From NCBI GenBank assembly GCA_022376465.1, contig JACDTU010000010.1:496001-560000 (forward strand): a stretch of 64,000 nucleotides of DNA, in the 5' to 3' direction. The stretch comes from Cubamyces lactineus. Its lineage: Eukaryota; Basidiomycota; Agaricomycetes; Polyporales; Polyporaceae. Positions within the stretch are counted from its first letter, which is position 1. Each line of letters opens with the position of its first letter. A program made the translations under genes and the position numbers. The notes under the pieces were generated by a model. It was not told the origin of the DNA. It saw only the letters and a list, made by a program, of their open reading frames with translations, and did no database searches. This document shows positions 26,806 through 35,334 of the stretch, piece by piece.

Positions 26806-27463
26806 TTACTCGTTAAAGAATTCCAGTGGGGTATCACGCGTCTGTATGGCGCGCCAGGTGGTGGGATGGCCGTCTTCGTCACGGTTGCCCTCATCCGTGA
26901 AGAGGGAATGGAAGATCACGTCTTCCGTTCCCTAGTAGTCCCAGTCAGTCGGCCGGGCACTCGCATCATCAGAGTAGCGACTCACCCTGTTAGGAGGGTC
27001 GTGAATTCTACGATATCAGGGTGAGCGAATGGATCTACTGCGAGTTGGATATCGACTGTGAGCATGAGATGACGCACCGAACATGTACGAATCCTTCCCC
27101 TTCGTCGTCACGTATCGCCGGCAGCCTGATCTTTCCGAGGATAATCGTGCCATATGACGTCGGCGCGCTGCGACACTCTACGAGGTCTTCCCGGATGTTG
27201 AACGCGACAAGGTCGGCATCAGAGATACCCGCCGCACGGGACCACATGCGAGGCTCGTGCTTGTTCCAGTCATGCCGGGACTTGAGGATCTCGGACTTGA
27301 TCGTATGCTCGACGACCTCGAACGCCTCGAACGCCTTCTCCGTGGGGAAATGGGGCGCGTTCAACTCGACCTGCTCTTCGGAGGCTAGGTAGCCGGATGG
27401 TTACGGTGGTCAGCAGAGTGATGTTGTACCTCGGCGGCAGCCAAAAGACCGATGCTTACCCAT
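26806..27463 (-). CDS. conserved small protein of unknown function (152 aa)
   Basis: Four coding exons on the minus strand are 27460-27463, 27078-27384, 26986-27007 and 26806-26931. All introns are GT-AG and all junctions keep frame. The first coding exon holds only ATG plus one base, so the protein begins MASEEQVELNAPHFP. The third exon is 22 nt and restores a continuous segment, RIHDPPNRGTEDVIFHSLF. The protein is hydrophilic, mixed acidic and basic, and has no signal peptide or membrane segment. The C-terminus is RDTPLEFFNE. I recall similar unannotated basidiomycete proteins but cannot name a domain. The regular exon structure and a continuous, unbiased sequence argue that it is real. Function is not inferred. 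Confidence 0.7.
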
Positions 27464-28120
27464 GATATGTTCGGGATTATGTGAGAGTCGGCTGGATATT
27501 GGTTGCAACGGAAGCTACAAGTGGGGTGGAGGTCAATAGGCAAGCTGCCACCGTCGCGATCACCCTTTGGGCGTCTGTGTGGCACAGTCGCTTCGCCCTA
27601 CCCGCCACCATCCGACCGACTTATGGCAGAAAGACAAATGCCTCTTCGTACAGCCTTGACATTCACACGCAACAGTCTCACCAGATCTCCTGACAACAGA
27701 ATGAGAAGTGCGATACGGCACGATCCTTGCGCCCGCTCCATGCAGTGCATCCCACAGTGATTGGCCAATGGTAGACGGGAGTGAGTGTTTCCTGGCTTCT
27801 GGCTTCTCGACCATACGGTTTGGACACGGTCACTCAACCAGCCACATGCAACGCAGAGACGATTCAACTCACCATCGCATGTCACCTTCTCGCATTGCGC
27901 ATGGTCGCTCGGCTCACTGCGCCCGCCTTGTACCAATCCATCACCGTGACCGTCGTCTCACTTCTCCGTCGCCTCGGGGTCGCTCGGGTTCCGACGCGCC
28001 AGCTCTGCCGTGGCGTATATAAGAAGTGATACTTCGTACTGTCAGCCATAGGAGCCTTGCTTCTTCTGACCCACTCCCCTCGTGTGCTTGGCCTGCAACC
28101 CGAGGCTGACGTTCGCCGAG
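27464..28120. other. divergent promoter region
   Basis: This 657-base gap separates the start codons of the minus-strand small protein and the plus-strand aspartic protease, so it should carry both promoters. A TATA-like element lies close to the protease (28016-28023). Open frames in both directions are short and biased. Confidence 0.55.
28016..28023 (+). promoter_or_regulatory. TATA-box-like element of the aspartic protease gene
   Basis: TATATAAG occurs about 98 bases before the protease start codon, a usual distance for a fungal TATA box plus short leader. Confidence 0.6.
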
Positions 28121-29671
28121 ATGTTCTCTGCAATCACCGTCGGACTCCTCGCACTCGCTGCCTCGTCCAAGGTAGCTGCTGCCCCACAGACCGGAGCTAC
28201 GCCCCACAAGGTAGCGCTTCAGTCGCGCGTCCCTCCCAAGGGCCAAACCACCTCCGTGCGCAGGAAGACGTCCAAGGCCATTGGAGTCCCTCTCGATGAC
28301 TTCTTCATGGGAACCGATCTGCAGTGGTTCGGCAACATCTCGGGTTTGTCTGCCTTCTGCAATACACTTCGTGGACCGAGGACTCACCACGCATTCATTC
28401 TGCAGTCGGTACCCCTCCCCAGGCCGTGAGCGTCGTATTCGACACGGGCTCTCAGACGCTTGAGTTCGCGAGTATGTTTCACTCTCAGGAGTTTGGCGTA
28501 CGGCCGCCGGTTTAAAGTTAGCTGACGTCGGCCGCCAGGTACCGATTGCACGGACTGTACGCAGCCCAACAAGTTCGACCCTTCGAAGAGCTCGACGTTC
28601 AAGCGTGGGAGGCAGACCACTACCCTCGATTTTGCGACCGGCGTCGGCGTCGACCCGGTCGTCGACAATGACTACGTGCTCACCGTCCGGAGCGGCACGG
28701 ACACTGTCACTGTCGGCGGCATTTCGCTTCCGGACGTCTCGCTCTTCACTATCATTGACCAGACGCCCAAGTTCAACATCGACCCCTTCCTCGGCATTCA
28801 GGGTATGGGCTCCCAGGCCGAGGGTTTCTTCGAGGCTCTGATTCGCGAGGGTCTTCCATGTGAGCAATCGTTCTGCTCCTCGACAGGAGGATTGGAGGAG
28901 GCTGACTGACTTTGCTCTCGGGATGTGCAGCGCTGTTCAGCTTGTTCCTGACTCCGCACACCGACGGGGGTGCCGAGTTGCTCATTGGTGGGATAGACGA
29001 TACTAAGTTCCAAGGTCAGCATCTCTTCCCCGCCTTGCCCACTGAATGCCGTCTGACGTTGTGTGTGATTCTCAGGTGACCTCATCTACGCCGACCAGAC
29101 TGGCGAGGGCGACTGGGAGGTCGAGTCGACCCAGATCAGCGTGAACGGGAAGACCAGCTCGATCCTCAAGACCAGCCGCAGCGTCATCTTCGATTCCGGC
29201 ACGAGCAACATCCTCTTCGACACCCAGACCACTGAGGTCAGCCTCTGTCTCCGTTTCTTCACACATATCCGCACCCGCTCACACTCCCTAACCCAGGCGA
29301 TGTACGCGCTCATCTCGCCCGACATCAAGCCCTTCCCGTCCGAGCCGGGCGCGTACGGCCTCCCATGCTCGCAGATCGGCGGCCTGCCCGCGGTGATCGA
29401 CCTCACGTTCGTCTCGCAGTCCGGGCAGCCGTTCAATCTGACGATCCCGAGCGAGGAGCTCAACGTGGGCCCGTTCGCGAGCGACCCGAGCACGTGCCAG
29501 ACGCTGATCAACGCGTTCGACGGGCTGGAGCTTGTTGGCGGCTCTTTGCTCAAGCACTACTATTCGGTTTGGGACGTTGGAGGCCAGCGGATGGGTTTTG
29601 CGCCAAACGGTGAGCCTCTTCTGTCATTTGCCTTTACAAGGGTGCTGACGATGTGGATGACAGGGCTTTGA
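28121..29671 (+). CDS. secreted pepsin-like aspartic protease (family A1)
   Basis: This is a predicted extracellular or vacuolar endopeptidase of about 391 residues. Exons are 28121-28343, 28406-28471, 28539-28859, 28931-29014, 29076-29236, 29297-29609 and 29664-29671, all with GT-AG introns; the last exon is only 8 nt and adds the final Leu and stop. A hydrophobic signal peptide (MFSAITVGLLALAASS) is followed by a short basic propeptide containing RRKTSK. Both catalytic motifs are present: VVFDTGSQ in exon 2 and VIFDSGTS in exon 5. The surrounding NISVGTPPQ, WDVGGQRMGFAPN and GGSLLKHYYSVWD segments fit the A1 fold. DCTDCTQ after the first Asp may hold a disulphide. No GPI signal is seen. Substrate specificity cannot be read from the sequence; a role in nutrient protein breakdown is an inference. 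Confidence 0.92.
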
Positions 29672-29924
29672 GGGTATACAGGTGACAGTAGTTGAAGACG
29701 GTATGTCAGAATATGGTAGTGCTTGTAGTATATAAGGCATGGAATTCCATCTCCCGATCTGCATGATACACCCACCCTTGCCCAACGGTCGTTCAGATTG
29801 AATATGAGGCAGAGGCCGCATCGTCCAGCAATTGGAAGTCGTTATGTGTCAGCTTGAGAGTCCAACGCGGTATGTTGGATGCGACTTTGCGGAGATGACT
29901 TCTCCAGTTTTCACTTCTCAAGAA

Positions 29925-30196
29925 TCACATCGGACGCTTAGTTGCATGCGAATTATTCGACGTTATTCCTCGTTGACCACTGGCAGCGGAAGGATAGGGA
30001 CACCGTGCACGTTCAATCGCGAGAGAATAGACGCTCGCGTAGCTTCGGCGTGGGTGCCACGGTAATAAACAGCAAGCATGAGATACTTGACTCCTAGGAG
30101 TAGTACTTACCGGTACTCCTGCTGGAGCGAAGGTTCGCAGATTCTATACGGTTCGCACAAGCCCTGATCATCGAGGAGACAGTATCCTGCCTCAGG
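29925..30196 (-). other. possible short gene end or gene relic
   Basis: On the minus strand a protein-like segment reads EAGYCLLDDQGLCEPYRIC and continues to QQEYR, ending at a consensus donor GTAAGT. With a 69-nt intron the frame continues YASVYSLAIER to a stop at 29925. In another frame the downstream DNA gives an equally convincing segment, GTHAEATRASILSRL, ending at a stop at 29963, but that cannot be joined to the first by a plausible intron. Either this is a real small gene whose 5' exons I cannot find, or a frameshifted remnant. No family was recognised. Confidence 0.25.
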
Positions 30197-30689
30197 CCTG
30201 TAACGGCCTCGTTACACGTGACCTACCATATCCAGTTCTACGTACTTAGCCCCTACGATATGCACTTGTTCTCGGAGACGAACCAACGCCATTTCGCGCC
30301 GTCCCTCGCGCGGTACCGGCGTCGGTGCTCGGGCTCCGCCCTCGCTCTCGCACCTTGTACTTCCTGTATACACCATCGTTCTCGCGTCTCTCGCTCGCGC
30401 TCGAGCACCGGCCCCTTACACTGCCGGCATCGAGACAGCCCATCGCAGCAATATCTCTCAGTACCTAATACCGTAAGTGATTGCTGGCAGCGGACACACC
30501 TTGTGTATGATATAACTCACTTTCTTCTCCTCTGGCAGGGACATTTGTGGGTTTGTACGTGCAAGGTTCGGTCGGACAAGCCTATAGCATCAAGACTCCC
30601 CTATCTTGTTTTCCTCAGTGGGCCTTGATCTGCAACGTCACCCGTTCGTCAACACCGTCAGCGCTGTACAGTGTACCGTCCCCGCAAAC

Positions 30690-31409
30690 ATGTCGTCTTC
30701 AAGTTCTCCGCAATCTCCTCCGCTCTCGCAGTCATCAGTCCCGTCCACGCCGACATTGGTCTCGTCTCCGCCTTTGCCATCTTCACAAGCGCCTCCTGCC
30801 CCACCACCACCCGAGCAACAGTCACTACGCGCGTCGCTCCTCGCGATGCCACTCCCCAGAAGCAACTCTGCGCCCCGTTTCGACGCCTCTCAGCCAAAGT
30901 CGGTCGGTCGCTTCTTCGAAGATCTCGAGCTGGCCTTTGAGCGAGCAGGCATCACCGACGACGCGTTGCGCAAACGGCTCACGTTCCATTACATCCCCAT
31001 CGAGGTCGAGGACCTCTGGCGGCTGCTCCCAGAAGCGTCCACGACGTCAGAGGCTTCATTCGACGACTTCAAAATGGCCGTGATCGCGCTGTACCCGGAG
31101 TACATCTACCGTCGGATGTTTTCATTCGCACACCTCGAGCGTTTGGTCCGTGAGTGGCGGGTCCGTTGCATCGATAACCTGGACGACTATGGCCGCTTCT
31201 ATCGCTCTTTCGTTGCGATTGCGGGTGTCCTGCGACAGAAGGGCGCGCTCACACCCACGCAGGAAGCGCGTCTTTTCCGTGTGGCATTATCGTCCTCAAG
31301 AATGCTAGAAGCAGTCGACTGCCGACTCGAGCGCCTGGCCGCGTGCTCCAGCCGCTTCGTCCTCACACGCGAGAGGGTACATGAAGTCGTTCTGTCTGTC
31401 TTAGCATAG
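30690..31409 (+). CDS. orphan Gag-like protein of a Ty3/Gypsy-type retrotransposon
   Basis: This is a 239-residue intact ORF. A Ser/Pro-rich N-terminus is followed from about residue 55 by a Gag core of the kind found in Agaricomycete LTR retrotransposons: MPLPRS, FDASQPKSVGRFFEDLELAF, AGITDDALRKRLTFHYI, then FDDFKMAVIALYPEY and FSFAHLERLVRE. In the element this protein forms the particle shell. Here it stops without a zinc knuckle, and no protease, reverse transcriptase or integrase follows in the next 3 kb. I saw no flanking LTR pair. It is therefore a truncated relic, or a Gag that has been kept by the host. The first in-frame ATG after a pyrimidine-rich leader was chosen as the start; the frame is open from 30606. 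Confidence 0.7.
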   Translation: MSSSSSPQSPPLSQSSVPSTPTLVSSPPLPSSQAPPAPPPPEQQSLRASLLAMPLPRSNSAPRFDASQPKSVGRFFEDLELAFERAGITDDALRKRLTFHYIPIEVEDLWRLLPEASTTSEASFDDFKMAVIALYPEYIYRRMFSFAHLERLVREWRVRCIDNLDDYGRFYRSFVAIAGVLRQKGALTPTQEARLFRVALSSSRMLEAVDCRLERLAACSSRFVLTRERVHEVVLSVLA

Positions 31410-32263
31410 GGCGCCATCTAATACTCATGACCCAAAAGCCTGTTAATAGGCATCCGTTTTGCCGCCATGACATTAGTACCGTCGCTATCTGGAAAGAGTG
31501 GTCAAAGTAACCAGTCATGCACTAATCAGGTTGTTTCTGGCCTTTTCTCATCTCGCTACGTAGTCCTTGCAGTGGTTTCCCTGATTGCGTCGCCGCCGCG
31601 CGCTATGGGTTTTCAGTACTAGGCTGAATCTCTCAGGGTAATCGAGTAATTAACTTCACCGTTACATCTGGTACTTAATCTGCCGCCTTGCTCTCGGGTA
31701 TTAGTTCGACAAGTTACCCGGCTTTTTTACAGTATCCTCTACGACACGAATCAACAAAAATGTTAGGTCCAGCGCGGGGTGGCTCCCGGGAGTGCGTACT
31801 GCATGACTACATAACACGGTGCTCCATCCCGACGAGCAACGCAGATTCTCAGAAAGAGCATATTTCCTGAGGCCATGCCTGGTGGTACAGTGGTCACTAA
31901 CACCCTGTCGAGACCCTCAGTATTCAAAACACTACTCCAATTGACATGATACATCCTATGAGGGGGGTCCAAACACATAGTCGGTGTCGGCTCATTCCGT
32001 GTAGATCCCTCTCCCTAGGTATATAGGCTCGGCGATATACGGATGTCATGGCTACCATGATGCGCACTTATTACACTTGTCTTCCTGAGCTATACCTTCA
32101 GCACGTCAAGGCAGTCAAGCAATGGACATCGCATGCGCTGTTCACACCCGGACACGATACGACAGTGTGCATACTCGCCAGGTCAACCCTGTTTCTGTGG
32201 ACGAACACGGCCCGACGTTTATATGTCGACACTCCGGTAGGCTACATGAACTAGAAGCCGTGT
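31410..32263. other. non-coding stretch after the Gag ORF
   Basis: No polymerase, protease or integrase segment and no terminal repeat could be recognised. Composition is closer to AT-neutral than in the flanking genes, which fits decayed sequence. Confidence 0.45.
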
Positions 32264-32896
32264 ATGCACCCTGGCATCGACCACGTATACTCCGGATATC
32301 ATTTCCGTGCCTTCTTGTTTGCAGCATCGGATTGTAACGAAGGATTACACACTTCCGGGACTGGGAGAAGACCTTGGGTTTGTGAACCCCTTCGCGCGGT
32401 GTACAATCCCTCTCGCCAGAGAAAGCGGACTACGCCCGGGCGGTTGGGGCGCAAGTGAGGATCTTGTTGCTACTGCTGCACGGCGTAGCTAGAGTGTAGC
32501 TCAGTATCGCTATCGATACCTTGATAACGAGTCGTGGCTCCCGAGGCTCGAGCAGGCGCTCGAGATCCAGCACAACGTTCCGACAAATGCATTCACGATT
32601 GTCGAGGCGTGGTGCATGAATGCGCCGAACCACGGCCTCACGGCCTCGCGGCGATGCTGAACGAGAGCCTCCTGCGCCGTCTTCCTAACGGATAACGCGA
32701 GCCGCTCGAATTGCCCTGACGGCCGAGCGATGCGCGGGCGACATATTTACACTATCGTGTCCTGGCAGCTGGTGCTCAGTGGGCGCGCGCCGTTAACGTC
32801 TTCCTCAAGTCCGGGCTTATCGCTCCCGGTACCACGCGAATCGCGATAGACCATTCTGCGGGCTCGGTGATCTTGTACGTCTCCCGCTTTTTCTAG
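32264..32896 (+). pseudogene. frameshifted pseudogene of unknown family
   Basis: Three exons (32264-32284, 32325-32454, from 32500) join in frame across GT-AG introns of 40 and 45 nt and read MHPGIDH, then KDYTLPGLGEDLGFVNPF, GLRPGGWGA and YLDNESWLPRLEQALEIQH. At 32631-32646 a perfect 8-bp tandem duplication shifts the frame. Past it the reading resumes as NHGLAAMLNESLLRRLPNG in another frame. Two further frame changes, near 32690 and 32750, are needed to read TRAARIALTAERCAGDIF and then GAQWARAVNVFLKSGLIAPG, ending at the stop 32894-32896. The amino-acid sequence is continuous in sense but broken three times, so the gene is dead. I cannot assign a family. Confidence 0.6.
32631..32646 (+). 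repeat. perfect 8-bp tandem duplication inside the pseudogene
   Basis: CACGGCCT is directly repeated with no spacer. Removing one copy restores the open frame of the pseudogene over this point. Eight base pairs is the target-site duplication length of hAT transposons, so this could be an excision footprint; replication slippage is the alternative. Confidence 0.7.
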
Positions 32897-34455
32897 GTCA
32901 GCCTAGTGTGTCCCAGGTCGTCGTCTGAAATATACCCCTGCGCGACGCGATTTAGCACCCAGGCAACGGAAGGCCATGCCTTGGACCGTCTCCCTTCCGG
33001 TTCCTTAATGATGGCCGAGCTTCCGATGATGACGCGGGAATGTACGAACGTCACCTGGAAGAAGGTACAGTGTTCCTGCGCGCACCGGATATCGCCAAGA
33101 TGTTTAAGGACAAGCGGCCGTCGCGCGCCTAAGAGAAAGAGTGGTTTGCGAAGCGTCCTTAGTGGACCCAATGGGATTCTCGCGGTCTTGCTCTGTACAT
33201 CGTAAGCTTCTGCTGTTCACCTCACTCACCGGCGGAATTGTGGGGATGTCGGCTAGTGATGCTTGCAATAGGTGCGTGCACTGCTACCCTGACCTGAAAG
33301 AGGGGATTACATTGTCGACGACGCGCGCTCAAGAAGCAGGAGATTGCACCCACTACGATGATGCTTTCGCTGTGATGGATAGATCGAAGAAAATATGTTG
33401 TATGATCCCTGCGCATTCCGTTTTCGGTGAGCACAACGATATGGTGTACATACTCTCTGTTCATTTGCCCAGTCTACGTGCTAACTTGAAGTGGCAACGT
33501 AGACTGGAAGAGTCATGCGGACGCAACAGCCGGTCGATGCATACGCTCTCTGGCGAGAGTTGAAGTACCACTTGATCGTACAGGGAAGCCGACAAGTCTT
33601 GCACGTGCATTATGTGGCGTTTGCGGCGAAGGCCTTGCTCAGCCAATGGCCGTCTGCGCCTGGTTGCAGCAGAGAAGCCGTGGTTTAGAGGAGTAGACTC
33701 GGTGCTGTAATGTCCATAGATGTGACACGTATTGCGATTTGGTCATCATCGCACAGCACCTGGCAGGATCTCGCCACAATAAATGAGAGCTCACCTGGTT
33801 CGAGTGACACGCAATATCGACTTCATATACTGGTGTGGGATCAATTACACGAACCGAGTCTGAACACCGGTAAGTTCATCGAAGGTTGTTACGATCACGT
33901 GACTCTTTGACGTGTCATTGACGACGCGTAGCGCAGAAGTCGAGTCGCGTTCTGCACGTACAAACATGAGAATGATGCTAGACGCACCATGAACCTAGGG
34001 TCTTAATCTAAGCGTACGAGCCTTGTTCATGGATCTCGTCACAGCAGTAGTACCAGCCACTGGTAGGATACTGCCACAAGCGGGGCGTCTTCGCATCTGG
34101 TGCAAACTGTAGATAGCCGCATGGAGTCTTTGAGATGAGCAGCTCGAGAGCAGAGGATACGACGAAGAGGGAGCTGTTATTGTTCATGGCGGAAGGGACG
34201 ATGAGGACAATGAGACAGTTGCCGCCGTCGGCTATCGACTCCTATTTGGTCGCGTTTGGCCGTATGGGCGGCCACGGTCACCGGTGGCTAAGGCGCGTCT
34301 GTGCTTCTCTCCCTCCACCATCTCATCCGCTGCTGCTACTCTCATCCTCAGTCTTCCTCCCATCCTCTGCTGTCCTCTCTGGGCCTAGAACTGCGCTCGG
34401 CGATACGGACACGCTCGATCTATATGACCATCTACACCTCGCAGCGCAGGCAAGC
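32897..34455. other. stretch with exon-like fragments of unclear strand
   Basis: On the minus strand, 32893-33128 is open for 78 codons and starts right after an acceptor with a good pyrimidine tract (CTCTTTCTCTTAG). On the plus strand an ATG at 33514 opens 57 codons of unbiased sequence. Neither could be joined to other exons. The part from about 34290 to 34400 is C/T-rich and is probably the leader of the next gene. Confidence 0.35.
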
Positions 34456-35334
34456 ATGTCATCCTACAGCAGCACCAGTCTGAGCAGCGGCTCCTACGCA
34501 CGCACCGACTCTTCCTCCTCTATCTACCCCTCTTCACCTTCTACGTCCCCGGGGACAACACCACCCTCACCACTCTCGCTCAAGCCACCCTCCTCACCTG
34601 CTTCGCTGGCACCGTCGAGCCCGCGCGCTTACCGCTTCAAAGCCCCACCGACCCAAGCTGAGCGACCGCACCCTCGCGACCGTGCCCACGAGAGCCAGAA
34701 TTTCGGCATAGACCCGGCCACACTCATCGGCCGCACGCTCACCAGGGTTCGCCGCTCGCGGGCACACCCGAGTCTCACGCTACACTTCGCCGACGGAGGT
34801 GCGGTCCAGGTGCGTGTCGTCGGATACGACCCCCACTTCCGCGGAGTGCCCAAGACACTCGAGAGCGACTCCCATGTGTTGAACCCCGCGTCGGGTGCGA
34901 CGGATATCCGGCTTACTGTGAAGCATGCCGCGATGATCACCCTCGCAGATAAGGCGTTCCAGGTGCAGGGGACTGTCCAGGGAGCAGGCAAGCCACCGCG
35001 CGAGTCTCGATGGACACAGAAGCATGCTGCTTTTGCCGTCAAGTTTGTCGAAGAAGGCGGTTGGCATTGCATCTGGGCGACGCTTGCGGAGTATGATGAG
35101 AAGAACAGGGAGATGTGCGTGTTCAGAAACTTCGCGGACGTCTACGTCGACTCCCTCCAGTCTACCCCGACGGCAAGTGGGAGCAAAGGGGCTGCCAACT
35201 CTCATGCTCGTACAGCGTCCCCTCATACTCGCACCGAATCGCCTGTTTCTCCTAGCTCGGGCCCCAAGGCGCAGAAGCCGAAGCGCAAAGGCCGGGGGAA
35301 CAGGAAGGCAGAGACGCCGAAGGCACGGTGGTAA
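34456..35334 (+). CDS. unidentified Ser/Pro-rich protein (292 aa)
   Basis: This is a single-exon ORF. The first 70 residues are Ser/Thr/Pro-rich and low in complexity. A globular part from about residue 85 to 240 has regular alternation of hydrophobic and charged residues (LIGRTLTRVRRS, SLTLHFADGGAVQVRVVGY, VKHAAMITLADKAFQVQG, WHCIWATLAEYDEKNREMCV) and may be a small beta-rich domain. The C-terminus is Lys/Arg-rich (KPKRKGRGNRK), like a nuclear or nucleic-acid-binding tail. The frame is open back to an ATG at 34135, which would add 107 residues, but that extension is encoded by pyrimidine-rich leader-like DNA, so I chose the internal ATG. No family was recognised. Confidence 0.6.
   Translation: MSSYSSTSLSSGSYARTDSSSSIYPSSPSTSPGTTPPSPLSLKPPSSPASLAPSSPRAYRFKAPPTQAERPHPRDRAHESQNFGIDPATLIGRTLTRVRRSRAHPSLTLHFADGGAVQVRVVGYDPHFRGVPKTLESDSHVLNPASGATDIRLTVKHAAMITLADKAFQVQGTVQGAGKPPRESRWTQKHAAFAVKFVEEGGWHCIWATLAEYDEKNREMCVFRNFADVYVDSLQSTPTASGSKGAANSHARTASPHTRTESPVSPSSGPKAQKPKRKGRGNRKAETPKARW

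Noticed and set aside
34135..34455. 107-codon N-terminal extension of the unidentified Ser/Pro-rich protein
   Set aside because: Encoded mostly by pyrimidine-rich leader-like DNA, low in complexity, with a better-placed ATG at 34456.
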